From an uncultured Blautia sp. (GTDB lineage: Bacteria; Bacillota; Clostridia; Lachnospirales; Lachnospiraceae): 64,000 bases of DNA. This document shows, piece by piece, positions 8,646 through 17,954 of the stretch (the first letter of the stretch is position 1; each line of letters begins with the position of its first letter). Made by a program: the position numbers and the translations under genes. The DNA lies in assembly GCA_934364795.1 (NCBI GenBank), contig CAKRMK010000007.1, positions 53,838 through 117,837 on the forward strand, read 5' to 3'. The notes under the pieces are model-generated. The model ran no database searches and was not told the origin of the DNA. It saw only the letters and a program-made list of their open reading frames with translations.

Positions 8646-10334
8646 CTACCAGTTCTGCCCTGCTTTATACTCCTCTGCCAGTTTTTTCATTTCCCTGGCA
8701 TTTTCAGCTACAGCATCCGTGATCTGTGCGCCTCCAAGAAGGCGTGCAAGCTCCCGGATGGAATTTTCCTGATCCAGTGTATGTATCTGCGTGGTGGTTT
8801 CTGTACCTTCCACATGTTTCTCAATTTCAAAATGAGAATCTGCCATTGCTGCAATCTGGGGCAAATGAGTAATGCAAAGCACCTGATGATGATGGCCAAT
8901 CACTGCCATTTTCTCGGAAACCTTCTGTGCAGTGCGTCCGCTGATTCCTGTGTCAATCTCATCAAAAATCAAAGTCTCTATCTGATCCCTGTCAGCAAGT
9001 ATTGCTTTAAGAGCCAGCATAATTCTGGAAAGCTCACCACCGGATACAATTTTGCCAAGCGGCTTCAGGCTTTCTCCTGGATTTGTGGAAATTTCATATT
9101 CAATTTCGTCAAATCCATTATCTGTAAAACTGGTTTTTCTGGAAAAAGAAATGGCAAATTTTACATCCAGGAAATTAAGGTCTTTCAGTCCCTGAACCAC
9201 CTTTGCCTCAAGCTGTCTGCTGTATTCCTGTCTCACTGCTGAAAGCTTTTCACACGCAGCTTCCAGCTTTTTGCCTGCCTTTTCCAGCTCCTTTTTGGCA
9301 GCTTCAAAGATTTCCTCATACTTTTGAAGTTTGTCCAGTTTTTCCTGCTGTTTTTTCTGATATTCCAGAATGTCTTCTATGCGCTGTCCATATTTTGCCT
9401 TTAATCCATTTATCAGATCCAGACGGCGCTCTGTCTCATAAAATACAGACTCATCAAAAGTCATATCCTCCATATAAGAAGACAGTTCTCTGTTAAAATC
9501 ATTTAAAAGACCGTCTACTTCTCCAAGGGTCTGGGCAAGGGATTCCAGATTTTCGTCATATTCCGTCACTCTGGAAAGCTCACGAAGTGCCTCACCTACC
9601 GCATCACCGGCTCCCTGGCCATCATATCCGGTAAGAGAATGAGCCGCCTGAAGAGAGTCAATAATCCTGCGGCCGTTTGACAGCTTCCGGTACTGTTTTT
9701 CCAGCTCTTCATCCTCCCCTGCAGTAAGGGATGCCTTCTCAATCTCATTTATCTCAAATTCCAGGAACGCCATTTCCCGGTTTTTCTGCTCTTCATCCAT
9801 ATCAAGAGACTTCAGTTCAGACTGGCATTTTTTATATTCCTGATAAGCTGCTTTTACTTTTTCTTTTTCTGGAAGTATTTTTTCACGGCCATAGGCATCC
9901 AGGATCTCCAGCTGCTTTTCTTCATAAAGAAGAGACTGGTGCTCATGCTGCCCGTGAATATCAAGGAGACAGGCCGCTGCTGCCTTCATCTGGCTTACAG
10001 TGCTTGTCTCCCCGTTTATTTTATTGATGCTCCTGCCATCCATAATCTTTCTGGACATAAGAACCTGTCCATCCTCCGGATAGATATCAAGTGCGGCAAG
10101 TGCTTCTTTTGCTTTCGTATTTTCCACCTGGAACAAAAGCTCTACCAGAGCATAAGGAGCATTCTCCCGGATCATGCTTCTGGAAGTCTTCCCTCCCAGT
10201 ATCAGCTGCATGGAACCCAGAAGAATGGATTTACCTGCACCGGTTTCACCAGTGAGGATATTAAGGCCTGATCCGAATTCCACTTCGATTTCATCTATAA
10301 GTGCAAGGTTTTTTACATGTAACTGTACTAACAA
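8646..10334 (-). CDS. recN: DNA repair protein RecN
   Basis: SMC-like ATPase that gathers double-strand-break ends. The 562 residues have Walker A GETGAGKSILLG near the N-terminus, a long central coiled coil (about 150-370), the ABC signature SGGELSRIMLALK and Walker B LIFDEIDTGISG with the D-loop. Length matches the family. It follows argR by 53 bases in the conserved dxs-tlyA-nadK-argR-recN order and is the last leftward gene before the spoIVB inversion. Confidence 0.97.
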   Translation of the reverse strand: MLVQLHVKNLALIDEIEVEFGSGLNILTGETGAGKSILLGSMQLILGGKTSRSMIRENAPYALVELLFQVENTKAKEALAALDIYPEDGQVLMSRKIMDGRSINKINGETSTVSQMKAAAACLLDIHGQHEHQSLLYEEKQLEILDAYGREKILPEKEKVKAAYQEYKKCQSELKSLDMDEEQKNREMAFLEFEINEIEKASLTAGEDEELEKQYRKLSNGRRIIDSLQAAHSLTGYDGQGAGDAVGEALRELSRVTEYDENLESLAQTLGEVDGLLNDFNRELSSYMEDMTFDESVFYETERRLDLINGLKAKYGQRIEDILEYQKKQQEKLDKLQKYEEIFEAAKKELEKAGKKLEAACEKLSAVRQEYSRQLEAKVVQGLKDLNFLDVKFAISFSRKTSFTDNGFDEIEYEISTNPGESLKPLGKIVSGGELSRIMLALKAILADRDQIETLIFDEIDTGISGRTAQKVSEKMAVIGHHHQVLCITHLPQIAAMADSHFEIEKHVEGTETTTQIHTLDQENSIRELARLLGGAQITDAVAENAREMKKLAEEYKAGQNW

Positions 10335-10387
10335 AGTGAGCCTCCTTACGACTTTTTCCTATAATTCTTTAACAGACAGATTGCATA

Positions 10388-10843
10388 CTATCTCCGGTTC
10401 AAAATCCCGCCCAGCTTTTCCATAACACCTTCTGCAAGGTCTGCACTTTTGCACGCACACATAATGGTGTCATCACCGGCAATGCAGCCCAGGATTTCCG
10501 GCCATTTCAAAGCATCCAGGGCAGTGGCAACTCCCATTGCCATTCCTGTAACGGTTTTGATCACAACCAGATTCTGCCCCACATCAATAGACACAACAGC
10601 ATCGTTTAACACTCTTGTATACTGATCTCCAAGCCGCGGCTGGGTATCCTGCAAAATGGCATAGCGGGACTTTCCGTCTTTTCCTGCAACCTTTGTCATT
10701 TTCAGGGCGCGGATATCCCGTGAAACAGTTGCCTGGGTTACTTTAAAACCAGCCTCATTCAATCTTGCCGCAAGCTCTTCCTGTGTATCTATGTCATATT
10801 CTTTTATCAGTTCAATAATTTTCTCATGTCTTGCTAATTTCAC
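10388..10843 (-). CDS. argR: Arginine repressor ArgR/AhrC
   Basis: Hexameric arginine-responsive repressor. The 151 residues have an N-terminal winged helix (KIIELIKEYDIDTQEELAARL..GFKVTQATVSRDI) and a C-terminal oligomerisation/arginine-binding domain with the GDDT motif (CIAGDDTIMCAC). No arginine biosynthesis genes are in the window; placement between nadK and recN is the standard Firmicutes core position, so it acts in trans. Confidence 0.96.
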   Translation of the reverse strand: MKLARHEKIIELIKEYDIDTQEELAARLNEAGFKVTQATVSRDIRALKMTKVAGKDGKSRYAILQDTQPRLGDQYTRVLNDAVVSIDVGQNLVVIKTVTGMAMGVATALDALKWPEILGCIAGDDTIMCACKSADLAEGVMEKLGGILNRR

Positions 10844-10853
10844 GATTTTACCT

Positions 10854-11732
10854 CTAGCTATCCCGCATTTTCTGCCTTAACACTTCCACAAAGCTTAAAT
10901 GATTCAGTTTCAGAATTCTGGTCTTTACTTCTGCCTTGCGTATCACGATTCTGTCCCCTGTTATCATGGGAATCTCCGAATCTCCGTCAAAAGAAGCCAG
11001 TCCCTTTTCACAGTCCTGATGGCGTCCCTCTCCCATCTCTACCGTAATCACATCCTCTGCCGGAAAAACAATGCTCCTGCTGTTTAAGGTGTGAGGTGCA
11101 ATGGGCGTCATAATGGTCATTTCTCCACTTGGCGACACAATAGGGCCTCCTACAGAAAGACTGTAGCCTGTGGATCCTGTAGGTGTGGAAATAATAATAC
11201 CATCTGCATTGTAAGAATTCAAATACTCATTATTTACAAAATTTTTAAACCGGATAACACGCGGCGGACCTTCCCTGACAATTACAATATCATTTAATGC
11301 AATGTCCTGTCCGATAACCTCTTTTCCACGGTAAACAGTTCCGGACAGCATCATCCGTTCTTCCACTTCGTAAATATCCGCAACAAGTTTATCCAGTGCC
11401 TGATAGACTGACGATCTGTCAACCTCTGCCAGAAAGCCCAGGTTCCCCAGGTTCACGCCAAGAAGTGGAATCTGGCTGCGCCTCTTGTCAAAAGCAGCCT
11501 GAATATCCCTTGCTGCCTGAAGAAGGGTTCCATCTCCTCCCAGTACAATAATACACTGGGTTTCTTCCGGGATCTTCCGGGGGTCTGTATAGTGGAAAGG
11601 TCCCTCTGGCTGTCTGCCTGCCAGCTGAACAAGGCAGTGTCCGCCTCTTTTTTCCAGATAGTCAACAACATGATCTGTAAATTCCAGATTTTTATCTTTT
11701 TCACTGTTGGTTATAATATAAAAATGCTCCAT
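10854..11732 (-). CDS. nadK: NAD kinase
   Basis: Phosphorylates NAD to NADP. The 292 residues contain the catalytic GGDGTLLQAAR motif, NLGNLGFLAEVD, and the C-terminal SPTGSTGYSLSVGGPI nucleotide-binding segment. It is 15 bases downstream of tlyA and 10 bases upstream of argR, so part of the same operon. Length is normal. Confidence 0.96.
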   Translation of the reverse strand: MEHFYIITNSEKDKNLEFTDHVVDYLEKRGGHCLVQLAGRQPEGPFHYTDPRKIPEETQCIIVLGGDGTLLQAARDIQAAFDKRRSQIPLLGVNLGNLGFLAEVDRSSVYQALDKLVADIYEVEERMMLSGTVYRGKEVIGQDIALNDIVIVREGPPRVIRFKNFVNNEYLNSYNADGIIISTPTGSTGYSLSVGGPIVSPSGEMTIMTPIAPHTLNSRSIVFPAEDVITVEMGEGRHQDCEKGLASFDGDSEIPMITGDRIVIRKAEVKTRILKLNHLSFVEVLRQKMRDS

Positions 11733-11747
11733 AACAAAATTCCTGTA

Positions 11748-12572
11748 TCAGTTTGCTGCCGGTTTATCCAGTGCACCATGTGCCTGGGCTACCACATCCT
11801 CCACTTTTACAGTGAGGCTGTCCGGAACCTGTGTTCCTTCCGGTCTTTTTTTCAAATGGAGAAGATATTCAATATTTCCCTCCGGTCCCTTAATCGGGGA
11901 AAAAGAAAGATGGCAGGGCTCAAGAGCAATGCTCATTGCGTAATCTCTTACCTTTTCGATTACTTCTTCATGGACAGCAGGATCACGGACAACCCCTTTC
12001 TTTCCCACTTTTTCTCTGCCAGCCTCAAACTGGGGTTTGATCAGGCAGACAATTTCTCCATCCTCTGTAAGAAGATTTCTCACTGGCAGCAAAACCTTTG
12101 TCAGGGAAATAAAAGAAACATCTATAGAGGAAAAAGCAGGTCTTTCCTGAATATCTTCTGGCACTACATAGCGGATATTTGTTTTTTCCATACAGACTAC
12201 ACGGGGATCGTTGCGTAATTTCCAGTCAAGCTGTCCATATCCTACGTCAATAGAATAAACCTTTACCCCGCCGTTTTGCAGCATACAGTCTGTAAAGCCT
12301 CCTGTAGATGCTCCTACATCCATGCACACCTTATCCTGAAGGCTTACATCAAATTCATTCATGGCTTTCTCAAGCTTCAGTCCGCCACGGCTGACATAGG
12401 GAAGAGTATTTCCTCTTACCTCCACTTTCACTGTATCGGCAAACATAGAACCTGCTTTATCTTCTTTCTGACCATCCACATAAACCTGGCCGGCCATAAT
12501 ATATGCTTTTGCTTTTTCTCTGGAAGGTGCAAGAGCGCGCTCTACCAGCATCATATCCAATCGTTTCTTCAT
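11748..12572 (-). CDS. tlyA: TlyA family rRNA 2'-O-methyltransferase
   Basis: 274 residues: an N-terminal S4 RNA-binding domain (KRLDMMLVERALAPSREKAK..VYVDGQ) followed by an FtsJ-like SAM-dependent methyltransferase domain with motif I CMDVGASTGGFTDCMLQNG. The family includes enzymes that methylate 16S/23S rRNA ribose and proteins annotated as hemolysins; the methyltransferase role is the supported one. It starts 4 bases after the dxs stop, as in the conserved dxs-tlyA pair. Confidence 0.92.
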   Translation of the reverse strand: MKKRLDMMLVERALAPSREKAKAYIMAGQVYVDGQKEDKAGSMFADTVKVEVRGNTLPYVSRGGLKLEKAMNEFDVSLQDKVCMDVGASTGGFTDCMLQNGGVKVYSIDVGYGQLDWKLRNDPRVVCMEKTNIRYVVPEDIQERPAFSSIDVSFISLTKVLLPVRNLLTEDGEIVCLIKPQFEAGREKVGKKGVVRDPAVHEEVIEKVRDYAMSIALEPCHLSFSPIKGPEGNIEYLLHLKKRPEGTQVPDSLTVKVEDVVAQAHGALDKPAAN

Positions 12573-12576
12573 TCCC

Positions 12577-14439
12577 TTATTCCTTCCGATTCTTCATAAT
12601 CATTTCTGCAATCCCAGAAGGGCAAAGCCCAAGCTGTTCTCTTAAACTATCCACACTTCCGTGAGGCACAAATCTGTCCGGGATTGCCACAGTCAGTACC
12701 TGGCATCCCCTGTGATGATTTTCCATATATCTGCACACATGCTCGCCAAAACCACCATTTTTTACGTTTTCTTCTATGGTGACAATCAGGCTGTGGGTTT
12801 CGCTTAACTGATCAAGCAGTTCCGTATCCATTGGCTTTACAAACCTGACGTTGACAAAGGTAGGATCAAATCCCTCTTTGTTTAATATTTCACAAGTCTT
12901 TTCTCCAATCTGTACCATACTGCCAAATGCAAGAACTGCAATCTCTTTTCCCATGTGGAGAACTTCGCTTTTCCCGAGCTGCAAAGGTTCCTGAAAGCTT
13001 TCCAGTCCCTGATATGCATTTCCCCTTGGGTAACGGATGGCTACCGGTCCATCCAGATGTACTGCAAAATGGAGCATTTCTCTAAGCTCCTGATCATTCT
13101 TTGGTGCCATCACCGTCATACCTGGCATCATGCTAAGATAGGAAATGTCAAAATTTCCCTGGTGTGTCTCTCCATCTGCACCTACAAGACCGGCACGGTC
13201 CACTGCAAAAATCACATGAAGATTCTGCATACATACATCATGAAGCATCTGATCCACTGCCCTCTGTAAAAATGAGGAATAGATAGCCACTACCGGAATC
13301 ACGCCGCCAAGTGCAAGCCCTGCTGCAAAAGAAACTGCATGCTCCTCTGCAATTCCCACATCAAAAAAGCGCTCCGGATATTGCTGGGAAAATTTCTTAA
13401 GCCCAGTTCCCGCCGGCATGGCTGCTGTAATGGTAACCAGCTTTGGTTCTTCCTTTGCCTCCTCACACAGTGCATCTGAAAAAACATCTGTATAGCCTGG
13501 ACAGACCTTTTGCTGAAGCTGTTTTCCAGTTTTGATATCAAAAGGTCCGATTCCGTGATACATATCCGGATTACGTCTGGCAGGCTCATATCCCCTGCCT
13601 TTTTCAGTAAGCACATGAACTACCACAGGCCCTTTTACTCTCTTTGCCTCGTTAAAAAGCCGCATCATCTGGCGCATATTATGCCCGTCTACAGGTCCAA
13701 GATAGGTAAGTCCCATATTTTCAAAAAGCATGCCCGGAATAAACAGCTGTTTAATACTGCTTTTTGTTCTTCTCATGGCATCTACCATGGCAGTTCCCAC
13801 ATGAGGAATTTTTTTGACCGCTTTATTAACGCTCATTTTCATTCCGGTATATGTCTCTGCAGTACGGATAGCACTTAAATAATTGGACATTCCGCCTACA
13901 TTTGGAGAAATAGACATATTATTGTCATTGAGAATAATAATAAAATTAGTTTCCAGTTCTGCTGCATTATTCAGCGCTTCGTAGGCCATGCCTCCGGTAA
14001 GGGCTCCGTCTCCGATTACGGAAACCACATGATAATTTTCTCCTAAAAGATCTCTTGCACGCACATAACCAAGACCTGCGGAAATAGAGTCAGAGCTGTG
14101 TCCTGCATCAAAGGAATCACACGGACTCTCCCCTCTTTTGGGAAATCCGCTAAGGCCGCCTTCTTTACGCAGAGTCTCAAATTCATCCTTACGCCCTGTA
14201 AGGATCTTGTGGGTGTACGCCTGATGGCCCACATCCCAGATCAGCTTGTCATCTGGAAAATCCAGTACATTATGCAGTGCCAGTGTAAGCTCCACCACTC
14301 CAAGATTGGATGCCAGATGTCCTCCTGTCCTGCTGACGGATTCAATCAAAAAGCTTCGTATTTCATCTGCCAGCTGCGGAAATTCTCCCAGAGGAATCTT
14401 ATGAATATCGTTGGGCTTTTTTATTTTATCCAGAATCAT
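12577..14439 (-). CDS. dxs: 1-deoxy-D-xylulose-5-phosphate synthase
   Basis: Thiamine-diphosphate enzyme joining pyruvate and glyceraldehyde-3-phosphate, first step of the MEP isoprenoid pathway. The 620 residues include the conserved His of GHQAYTHKILTGR, the TPP motif GDGALTGGMAYEALNNA..NDN, and the transketolase segment DRAGLVGADGETHQG. Start ATG at 14439 is supported by AAGGATAC just upstream; an upstream in-frame ATG at 14472 would overlap ispA and adds 11 atypical residues. Coupled to ispA, which makes the prenyl diphosphate. Confidence 0.97.
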   Translation of the reverse strand: MILDKIKKPNDIHKIPLGEFPQLADEIRSFLIESVSRTGGHLASNLGVVELTLALHNVLDFPDDKLIWDVGHQAYTHKILTGRKDEFETLRKEGGLSGFPKRGESPCDSFDAGHSSDSISAGLGYVRARDLLGENYHVVSVIGDGALTGGMAYEALNNAAELETNFIIILNDNNMSISPNVGGMSNYLSAIRTAETYTGMKMSVNKAVKKIPHVGTAMVDAMRRTKSSIKQLFIPGMLFENMGLTYLGPVDGHNMRQMMRLFNEAKRVKGPVVVHVLTEKGRGYEPARRNPDMYHGIGPFDIKTGKQLQQKVCPGYTDVFSDALCEEAKEEPKLVTITAAMPAGTGLKKFSQQYPERFFDVGIAEEHAVSFAAGLALGGVIPVVAIYSSFLQRAVDQMLHDVCMQNLHVIFAVDRAGLVGADGETHQGNFDISYLSMMPGMTVMAPKNDQELREMLHFAVHLDGPVAIRYPRGNAYQGLESFQEPLQLGKSEVLHMGKEIAVLAFGSMVQIGEKTCEILNKEGFDPTFVNVRFVKPMDTELLDQLSETHSLIVTIEENVKNGGFGEHVCRYMENHHRGCQVLTVAIPDRFVPHGSVDSLREQLGLCPSGIAEMIMKNRKE

Positions 14440-14452
14440 TTGTATCCTTCTT

Positions 14453-15349
14453 TCACTTTCTGCGTCCCACAAGCTCCTTTACCAGGGTAAACAGAAATTC
14501 ATTTTTCTTATTCATTCCTTCCAGCAGTTTCACCGCCTCCTCAGACAGCTCAGCCACCTGCTGTGACGCTGCTTCTATTCCCATTAAGATCACATAGGTT
14601 GTCTTATGATTCTTTTCATCACTGTGAATTGGTTTGCCAAGTTCCTCTGCAGTACTGGTCACATCCAGGATATCATCCTGTATCTGAAATGCAAGGCCTA
14701 TATTTCTTGCTGCCTTTTCTACTGCATTTACTTCTTCCTGGGATGCCCCGCCTAAAATAGCACCTGTCATCATGGAGCCCTCTATCAGTGCGGAGGTTTT
14801 ATTCTCATAGATATAGTCCAGCATTTCTTTTGTCACAGGCTTGCCGTCATTTTCCACATCTACACTCTGACCGCCAAGCATTCCGTAAATTCCGGTTTTG
14901 TGTGCCATTACCTTCAGTGCCTGGATCACTTTTGCCTGCTCGCCTGTATTTTTCGCTTTATCAAAGGCGGTAAACATCACTTCATAGGCATAATTTAAAA
15001 GAGAAACACCGCTAAGTACGCCCATAGCTTCCCCGTAAACCTTGTGGGTAGTCAGACGCCCCCTGCGGTAATCATCATTATCAAGTGCAGGAAGATCGTC
15101 GTGAACCAGAGAATGGGTGTGTATCATCTCCATGGCAGCCATAAAAGGATATGCCAGTTCTTCCCTGCCTCCAAACATCCTGCATGTCTCCAAAATCAGC
15201 ATAGGACGAAGACGTTTGCCTCCTGCCAGCACACTGTAATTCATAGCCTGCGCCATAGTCTTTGCAAAGCCTTTCTCTTCTGGAAGAAAGGACTTCAGCA
15301 CAGCTTCGATTTCCTTAGTTCTGTTCTTTAATTCATCTTGAAAATTCAT
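14453..15349 (-). CDS. ispA: Polyprenyl (farnesyl) diphosphate synthase
   Basis: Condenses isopentenyl diphosphate onto allylic diphosphates. The 298 residues contain GGKRLRPML, the first Asp-rich motif DDLPALDND and the second DDILD. I start at the ATG at 15349 (MNFQDELKNRTKE) because it lies inside the end of xseB with GAGGA upstream, giving a 17-base overlap with xseB, typical of translational coupling. The product length is normal for the short-chain family. Confidence 0.95.
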   Translation of the reverse strand: MNFQDELKNRTKEIEAVLKSFLPEEKGFAKTMAQAMNYSVLAGGKRLRPMLILETCRMFGGREELAYPFMAAMEMIHTHSLVHDDLPALDNDDYRRGRLTTHKVYGEAMGVLSGVSLLNYAYEVMFTAFDKAKNTGEQAKVIQALKVMAHKTGIYGMLGGQSVDVENDGKPVTKEMLDYIYENKTSALIEGSMMTGAILGGASQEEVNAVEKAARNIGLAFQIQDDILDVTSTAEELGKPIHSDEKNHKTTYVILMGIEAASQQVAELSEEAVKLLEGMNKKNEFLFTLVKELVGRRK

Positions 15350-15566
15350 CCAGAGTACCATCCTCATTCATCTGAAGCATTTTCTTTTCTACAGTGTCAA
15401 GTTTATCATTGCAATATTTCAGAAGCTCCATTCCCTGCTTGTACAGGCGAAAAGAGTCCTCCAGGGAGGTTTCACGGTCTTCCAGCTTTCCTGCCAGAAC
15501 ATCCAGTTCTTCAAATGCTTCTTCCAGTGTTTTTTCTTCGTTTTTCATTTCCTCTGTTTCAGCCAT
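15333..15566 (-). CDS. xseB: Exodeoxyribonuclease VII small subunit
   Basis: 77 residues, mostly two helices, with the family core TLEEAFEELDVLAGKLEDRETSLEDSFRLYKQGMEL. Partner of XseA in degrading single-stranded DNA. The ATG at 15566 follows AAGGAGGTG, overlapping the xseA stop by 8 bases; an upstream start at 15617 lies deep in xseA and is unlikely. Confidence 0.93.
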   Translation of the reverse strand: MAETEEMKNEEKTLEEAFEELDVLAGKLEDRETSLEDSFRLYKQGMELLKYCNDKLDTVEKKMLQMNEDGTLDEFSR

Positions 15567-16773
15567 CTTCCCGCACCTCCTTTTTTGTATTTTCGACAGT
15601 GGCCCGGATTGTTCCATCTGTCACATAAACCAGCAGACTATCCCCCTGTTCTACCTGGGAAACAGAGGTTACTGTCTTTCCACTTGAATCAGAAACATAG
15701 GAAAAGCCCTGGTTCAGCTTCCGAAGTGGAGACAGCCCGTTAAAGCGTTCCAGATAAAGGGACAGTCTGTGTCGTTTTTCTTTTATCTTTTGTTCCATGG
15801 CAAGCCTGAGCCTGTCCTGCATATCTGTCACATACTGCTGCCTGTCTCTTAGACGGCTCTCAGGATTCAGATAGGTAAATCTGGTGGCATACTGTGTTAT
15901 TTTTGCCCTGGACATATCAAGCCGGTTCCACACAGCCCTTTTCATACGGTCCTCATATCCCTGCATGGCAGCAAGCACATTTCTACAGTCAAAATATGCC
16001 AGCTCTGCTGCAGCTGACGGAGTAGGGGCACGAAGATCTGCTACAAAATCAGCAATGGTAAAATCAGTTTCATGGCCCACTGCTGAAATCACAGGGGTAC
16101 GGCATTCAAAAATCGCCCTTGCAACAGCTTCTTCATTGAAAGCCCAAAGCTCTTCAATGGAACCGCCTCCACGCCCTACAATGATCACATCTACACCTGC
16201 TTCATCCAGCATACGGATTCCCTTTACAATACTTGCAGCAGCTTCCTCTCCCTGTACAAGTGCAGGGTACAAAATAGTCTGGATAAAAGGATTTCGTCTG
16301 CCGGAAACATTGGCAATGTCCCGGATGGCTGCACCTGTAGGAGACGTAACAACGCCTACCTTGCGGGCAAATTCCGGAATGGGCTGCTTGTATTCTTCGG
16401 CAAACATCCCCATGTCCTCCAGCTCCTGCTTCAGGGCCAGAAAACGCTCATAAAGGGCTCCTGCACCTTCCAGTGTGATTTCTTTTGCATAAAACTGGTA
16501 ACGTCCGTCTCTTTCGTAAACATCTATCTTGCCGCCTGCTATTACCTTATCCCCGTCCTTCATACGAAAAGCAAGACCCTTACGTGATCCGGCAAACATA
16601 ACACAGCTTAAGGTCCCGCTTTCATCCTTCAGGGAAAAGTAAATGTGACCGCTGGAGTGGTATTTGCAGTTAGATACCTCTCCTTTTACATAAATATTCT
16701 GTAAAAAATAGTCCTGGGTAAACATGTTTTTCACATAACGGTTTACCTGACCTACAGAATATACATTATTCAT
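15559..16773 (-). CDS. xseA: Exodeoxyribonuclease VII large subunit
   Basis: 404 residues with an N-terminal OB-fold (VYSVGQVNRYVKNMF..VKGEVSNCKYHSSGHIYF) and the catalytic exonuclease region (VGVVTSPTGAAIRD, GRGGGSIEELWAFNEE, SAVGHETDFTIADFVADLRAPTPSAAAE) plus a C-terminal coiled coil. It overlaps the nusB end by 8 bases. folD, which in Bacillus sits between nusB and xseA, is absent. Confidence 0.96.
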   Translation of the reverse strand: MNNVYSVGQVNRYVKNMFTQDYFLQNIYVKGEVSNCKYHSSGHIYFSLKDESGTLSCVMFAGSRKGLAFRMKDGDKVIAGGKIDVYERDGRYQFYAKEITLEGAGALYERFLALKQELEDMGMFAEEYKQPIPEFARKVGVVTSPTGAAIRDIANVSGRRNPFIQTILYPALVQGEEAAASIVKGIRMLDEAGVDVIIVGRGGGSIEELWAFNEEAVARAIFECRTPVISAVGHETDFTIADFVADLRAPTPSAAAELAYFDCRNVLAAMQGYEDRMKRAVWNRLDMSRAKITQYATRFTYLNPESRLRDRQQYVTDMQDRLRLAMEQKIKEKRHRLSLYLERFNGLSPLRKLNQGFSYVSDSSGKTVTSVSQVEQGDSLLVYVTDGTIRATVENTKKEVREDG

Positions 16774-17323
16774 TCTTATCAGCCGGTGCCTTGGATCTTA
16801 CATTGGAATTAACCACAACAATGGTCTTGGAAGGATCTTTTACCTTAAATCCGGACTTTGGTCTGGATGGAGCTTTCTCCTGGTTTTTCTGCGCTGTCTT
16901 TCTTGCTGCAACCTTCTTATCCGGATTGGCAATCTTGCCAAGGATACCGTTTACAAATGCACCGGATTCTTCAGAGCCAAAGCATTTCGCAAGCTCTACT
17001 GCTTCATTGATAGCAACACCTACAGGCACTTCTTCTTTCTCAAATTCCAGCTCATATACAGCCAGACGAAGTACAGTCAGATCCACACGGTTCATACGGC
17101 TGGTTTTCCACCCCATACTTATTCCGTTCAGCTTCTCATCCAGTTCTTTGGTATGAGTCATGATATTCATATATTTATTGCTGATATACTCTTTATCCTT
17201 CTCTTCCAGATTCTCAATGTCTGAAAAGTATAAAGCAAGCTGCTCTTCCATTTCTTTCTTTGTATTAAATTCGCTCATAAAAAGCAGCTTGAAAACGTGC
17301 TCTCTTTGTTCCCTTCTTCTCAT
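16766..17323 (-). CDS. nusB: Transcription antitermination factor NusB with basic tail
   Basis: Helical antitermination protein acting in rRNA transcription. The 185 residues begin MRRREQREHVFKLLFMSEF and contain the conserved MNRVDLTVLRLAVYELEFEKEEVPVGVAINEAVELAKCFGSEESGAFVNGILGKI core split over residues about 80-135. The remaining 50 residues are a Lys/Arg/Ala/Pro-rich, probably disordered extension (PDKKVAARKTAQKNQEKAP) not found in typical 130-140 residue NusB. AGGAGGAAAT precedes the ATG. Confidence 0.93.
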   Translation of the reverse strand: MRRREQREHVFKLLFMSEFNTKKEMEEQLALYFSDIENLEEKDKEYISNKYMNIMTHTKELDEKLNGISMGWKTSRMNRVDLTVLRLAVYELEFEKEEVPVGVAINEAVELAKCFGSEESGAFVNGILGKIANPDKKVAARKTAQKNQEKAPSRPKSGFKVKDPSKTIVVVNSNVRSKAPADKNE

Positions 17324-17424
17324 ATTTCCTCCTATAATTCACTGCGCTCTACTTTTTCTGTGACGCAGCTGTATCCTATCTCCCACAATCTGTAAAGGTC
17401 AGCATTTATTAGCTGACAGCATAG

Positions 17425-17456
17425 AAAAAAAAGGAAAGGTTTACTTTCCTTTTTCG
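17425..17456 (-). terminator. Hairpin at the end of asp23
   Basis: AAAAAGGAAAG / CTTTCCTTTTT with a T-rich run on the minus strand; the stem includes the last codons of asp23. A second small stem (GTCAGC/GCTGAC, 17400-17418) follows, then nusB. Confidence 0.65.
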
Positions 17457-17827
17457 TTCTCCATTGCTACGCTTGCAATATGAATATTCACATCTGCAAC
17501 TTCAAGGCCTGTCATGTTCTCGATGGCTGCTTTAACCTTCTCCTGAACCTTCTTGCTGGTCTCAAGGATATTCATGCCATATTCAATATTCAGTGTAAGA
17601 TCCACTGTAACAACTCCGTCGAGAATCTCTACCTTAACGCCCTTGGAAAGATTCTTCATTCCAAGCTTGCTTACCAGCTCATTGGTAATATTACCTGCCA
17701 TAGATGCAACACCGTCTACCTCTGTAGCTGCAAGTCCTGCAATAATGGTAACTACCTCGTCTGCGATCTGAACTTCTCCGATTCCTTCAAACTCCTGTAT
17801 CTTATATGTTGTTCTTTTCTCTGCCAT
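17441..17827 (-). CDS. Asp23/Gls24 family envelope-stress protein
   Basis: 128 residues of the Asp23 family (YqhY type): GEVQIADEVVTIIAGLAATEVDGVASMAG, then VTVDLTLNIEYGMNILETSKKVQEKVKAAIENMTGLEV. Small soluble protein often near accBC and nusB in Firmicutes, with a proposed link to fatty-acid synthesis control or envelope homeostasis. It has its own promoter and a terminator-like hairpin before nusB. Confidence 0.93.
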   Translation of the reverse strand: MAEKRTTYKIQEFEGIGEVQIADEVVTIIAGLAATEVDGVASMAGNITNELVSKLGMKNLSKGVKVEILDGVVTVDLTLNIEYGMNILETSKKVQEKVKAAIENMTGLEVADVNIHIASVAMENEKGK

Positions 17828-17922
17828 ACTAAAAACCTCCTGAGGTTAATCCGCCAGGTGCTCCTGTACTGTTTTCAAAAAACTGCAAAGCACCTGACAT
17901 TTTACATTCACTAAGTATTCAT

Positions 17923-17951
17923 ATTATAGCAAAATGCTGCAAAAATGAAAA
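17923..17951 (-). promoter_or_regulatory. Promoter of asp23 (and nusB operon)
   Basis: Minus-strand TTTTCA (17946-17951), 17-base spacer, TATAAT (17923-17928), with AGGAGGTTTTTAGT before the ATG. Confidence 0.65.
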
Positions 17952-17954
17952 GAG

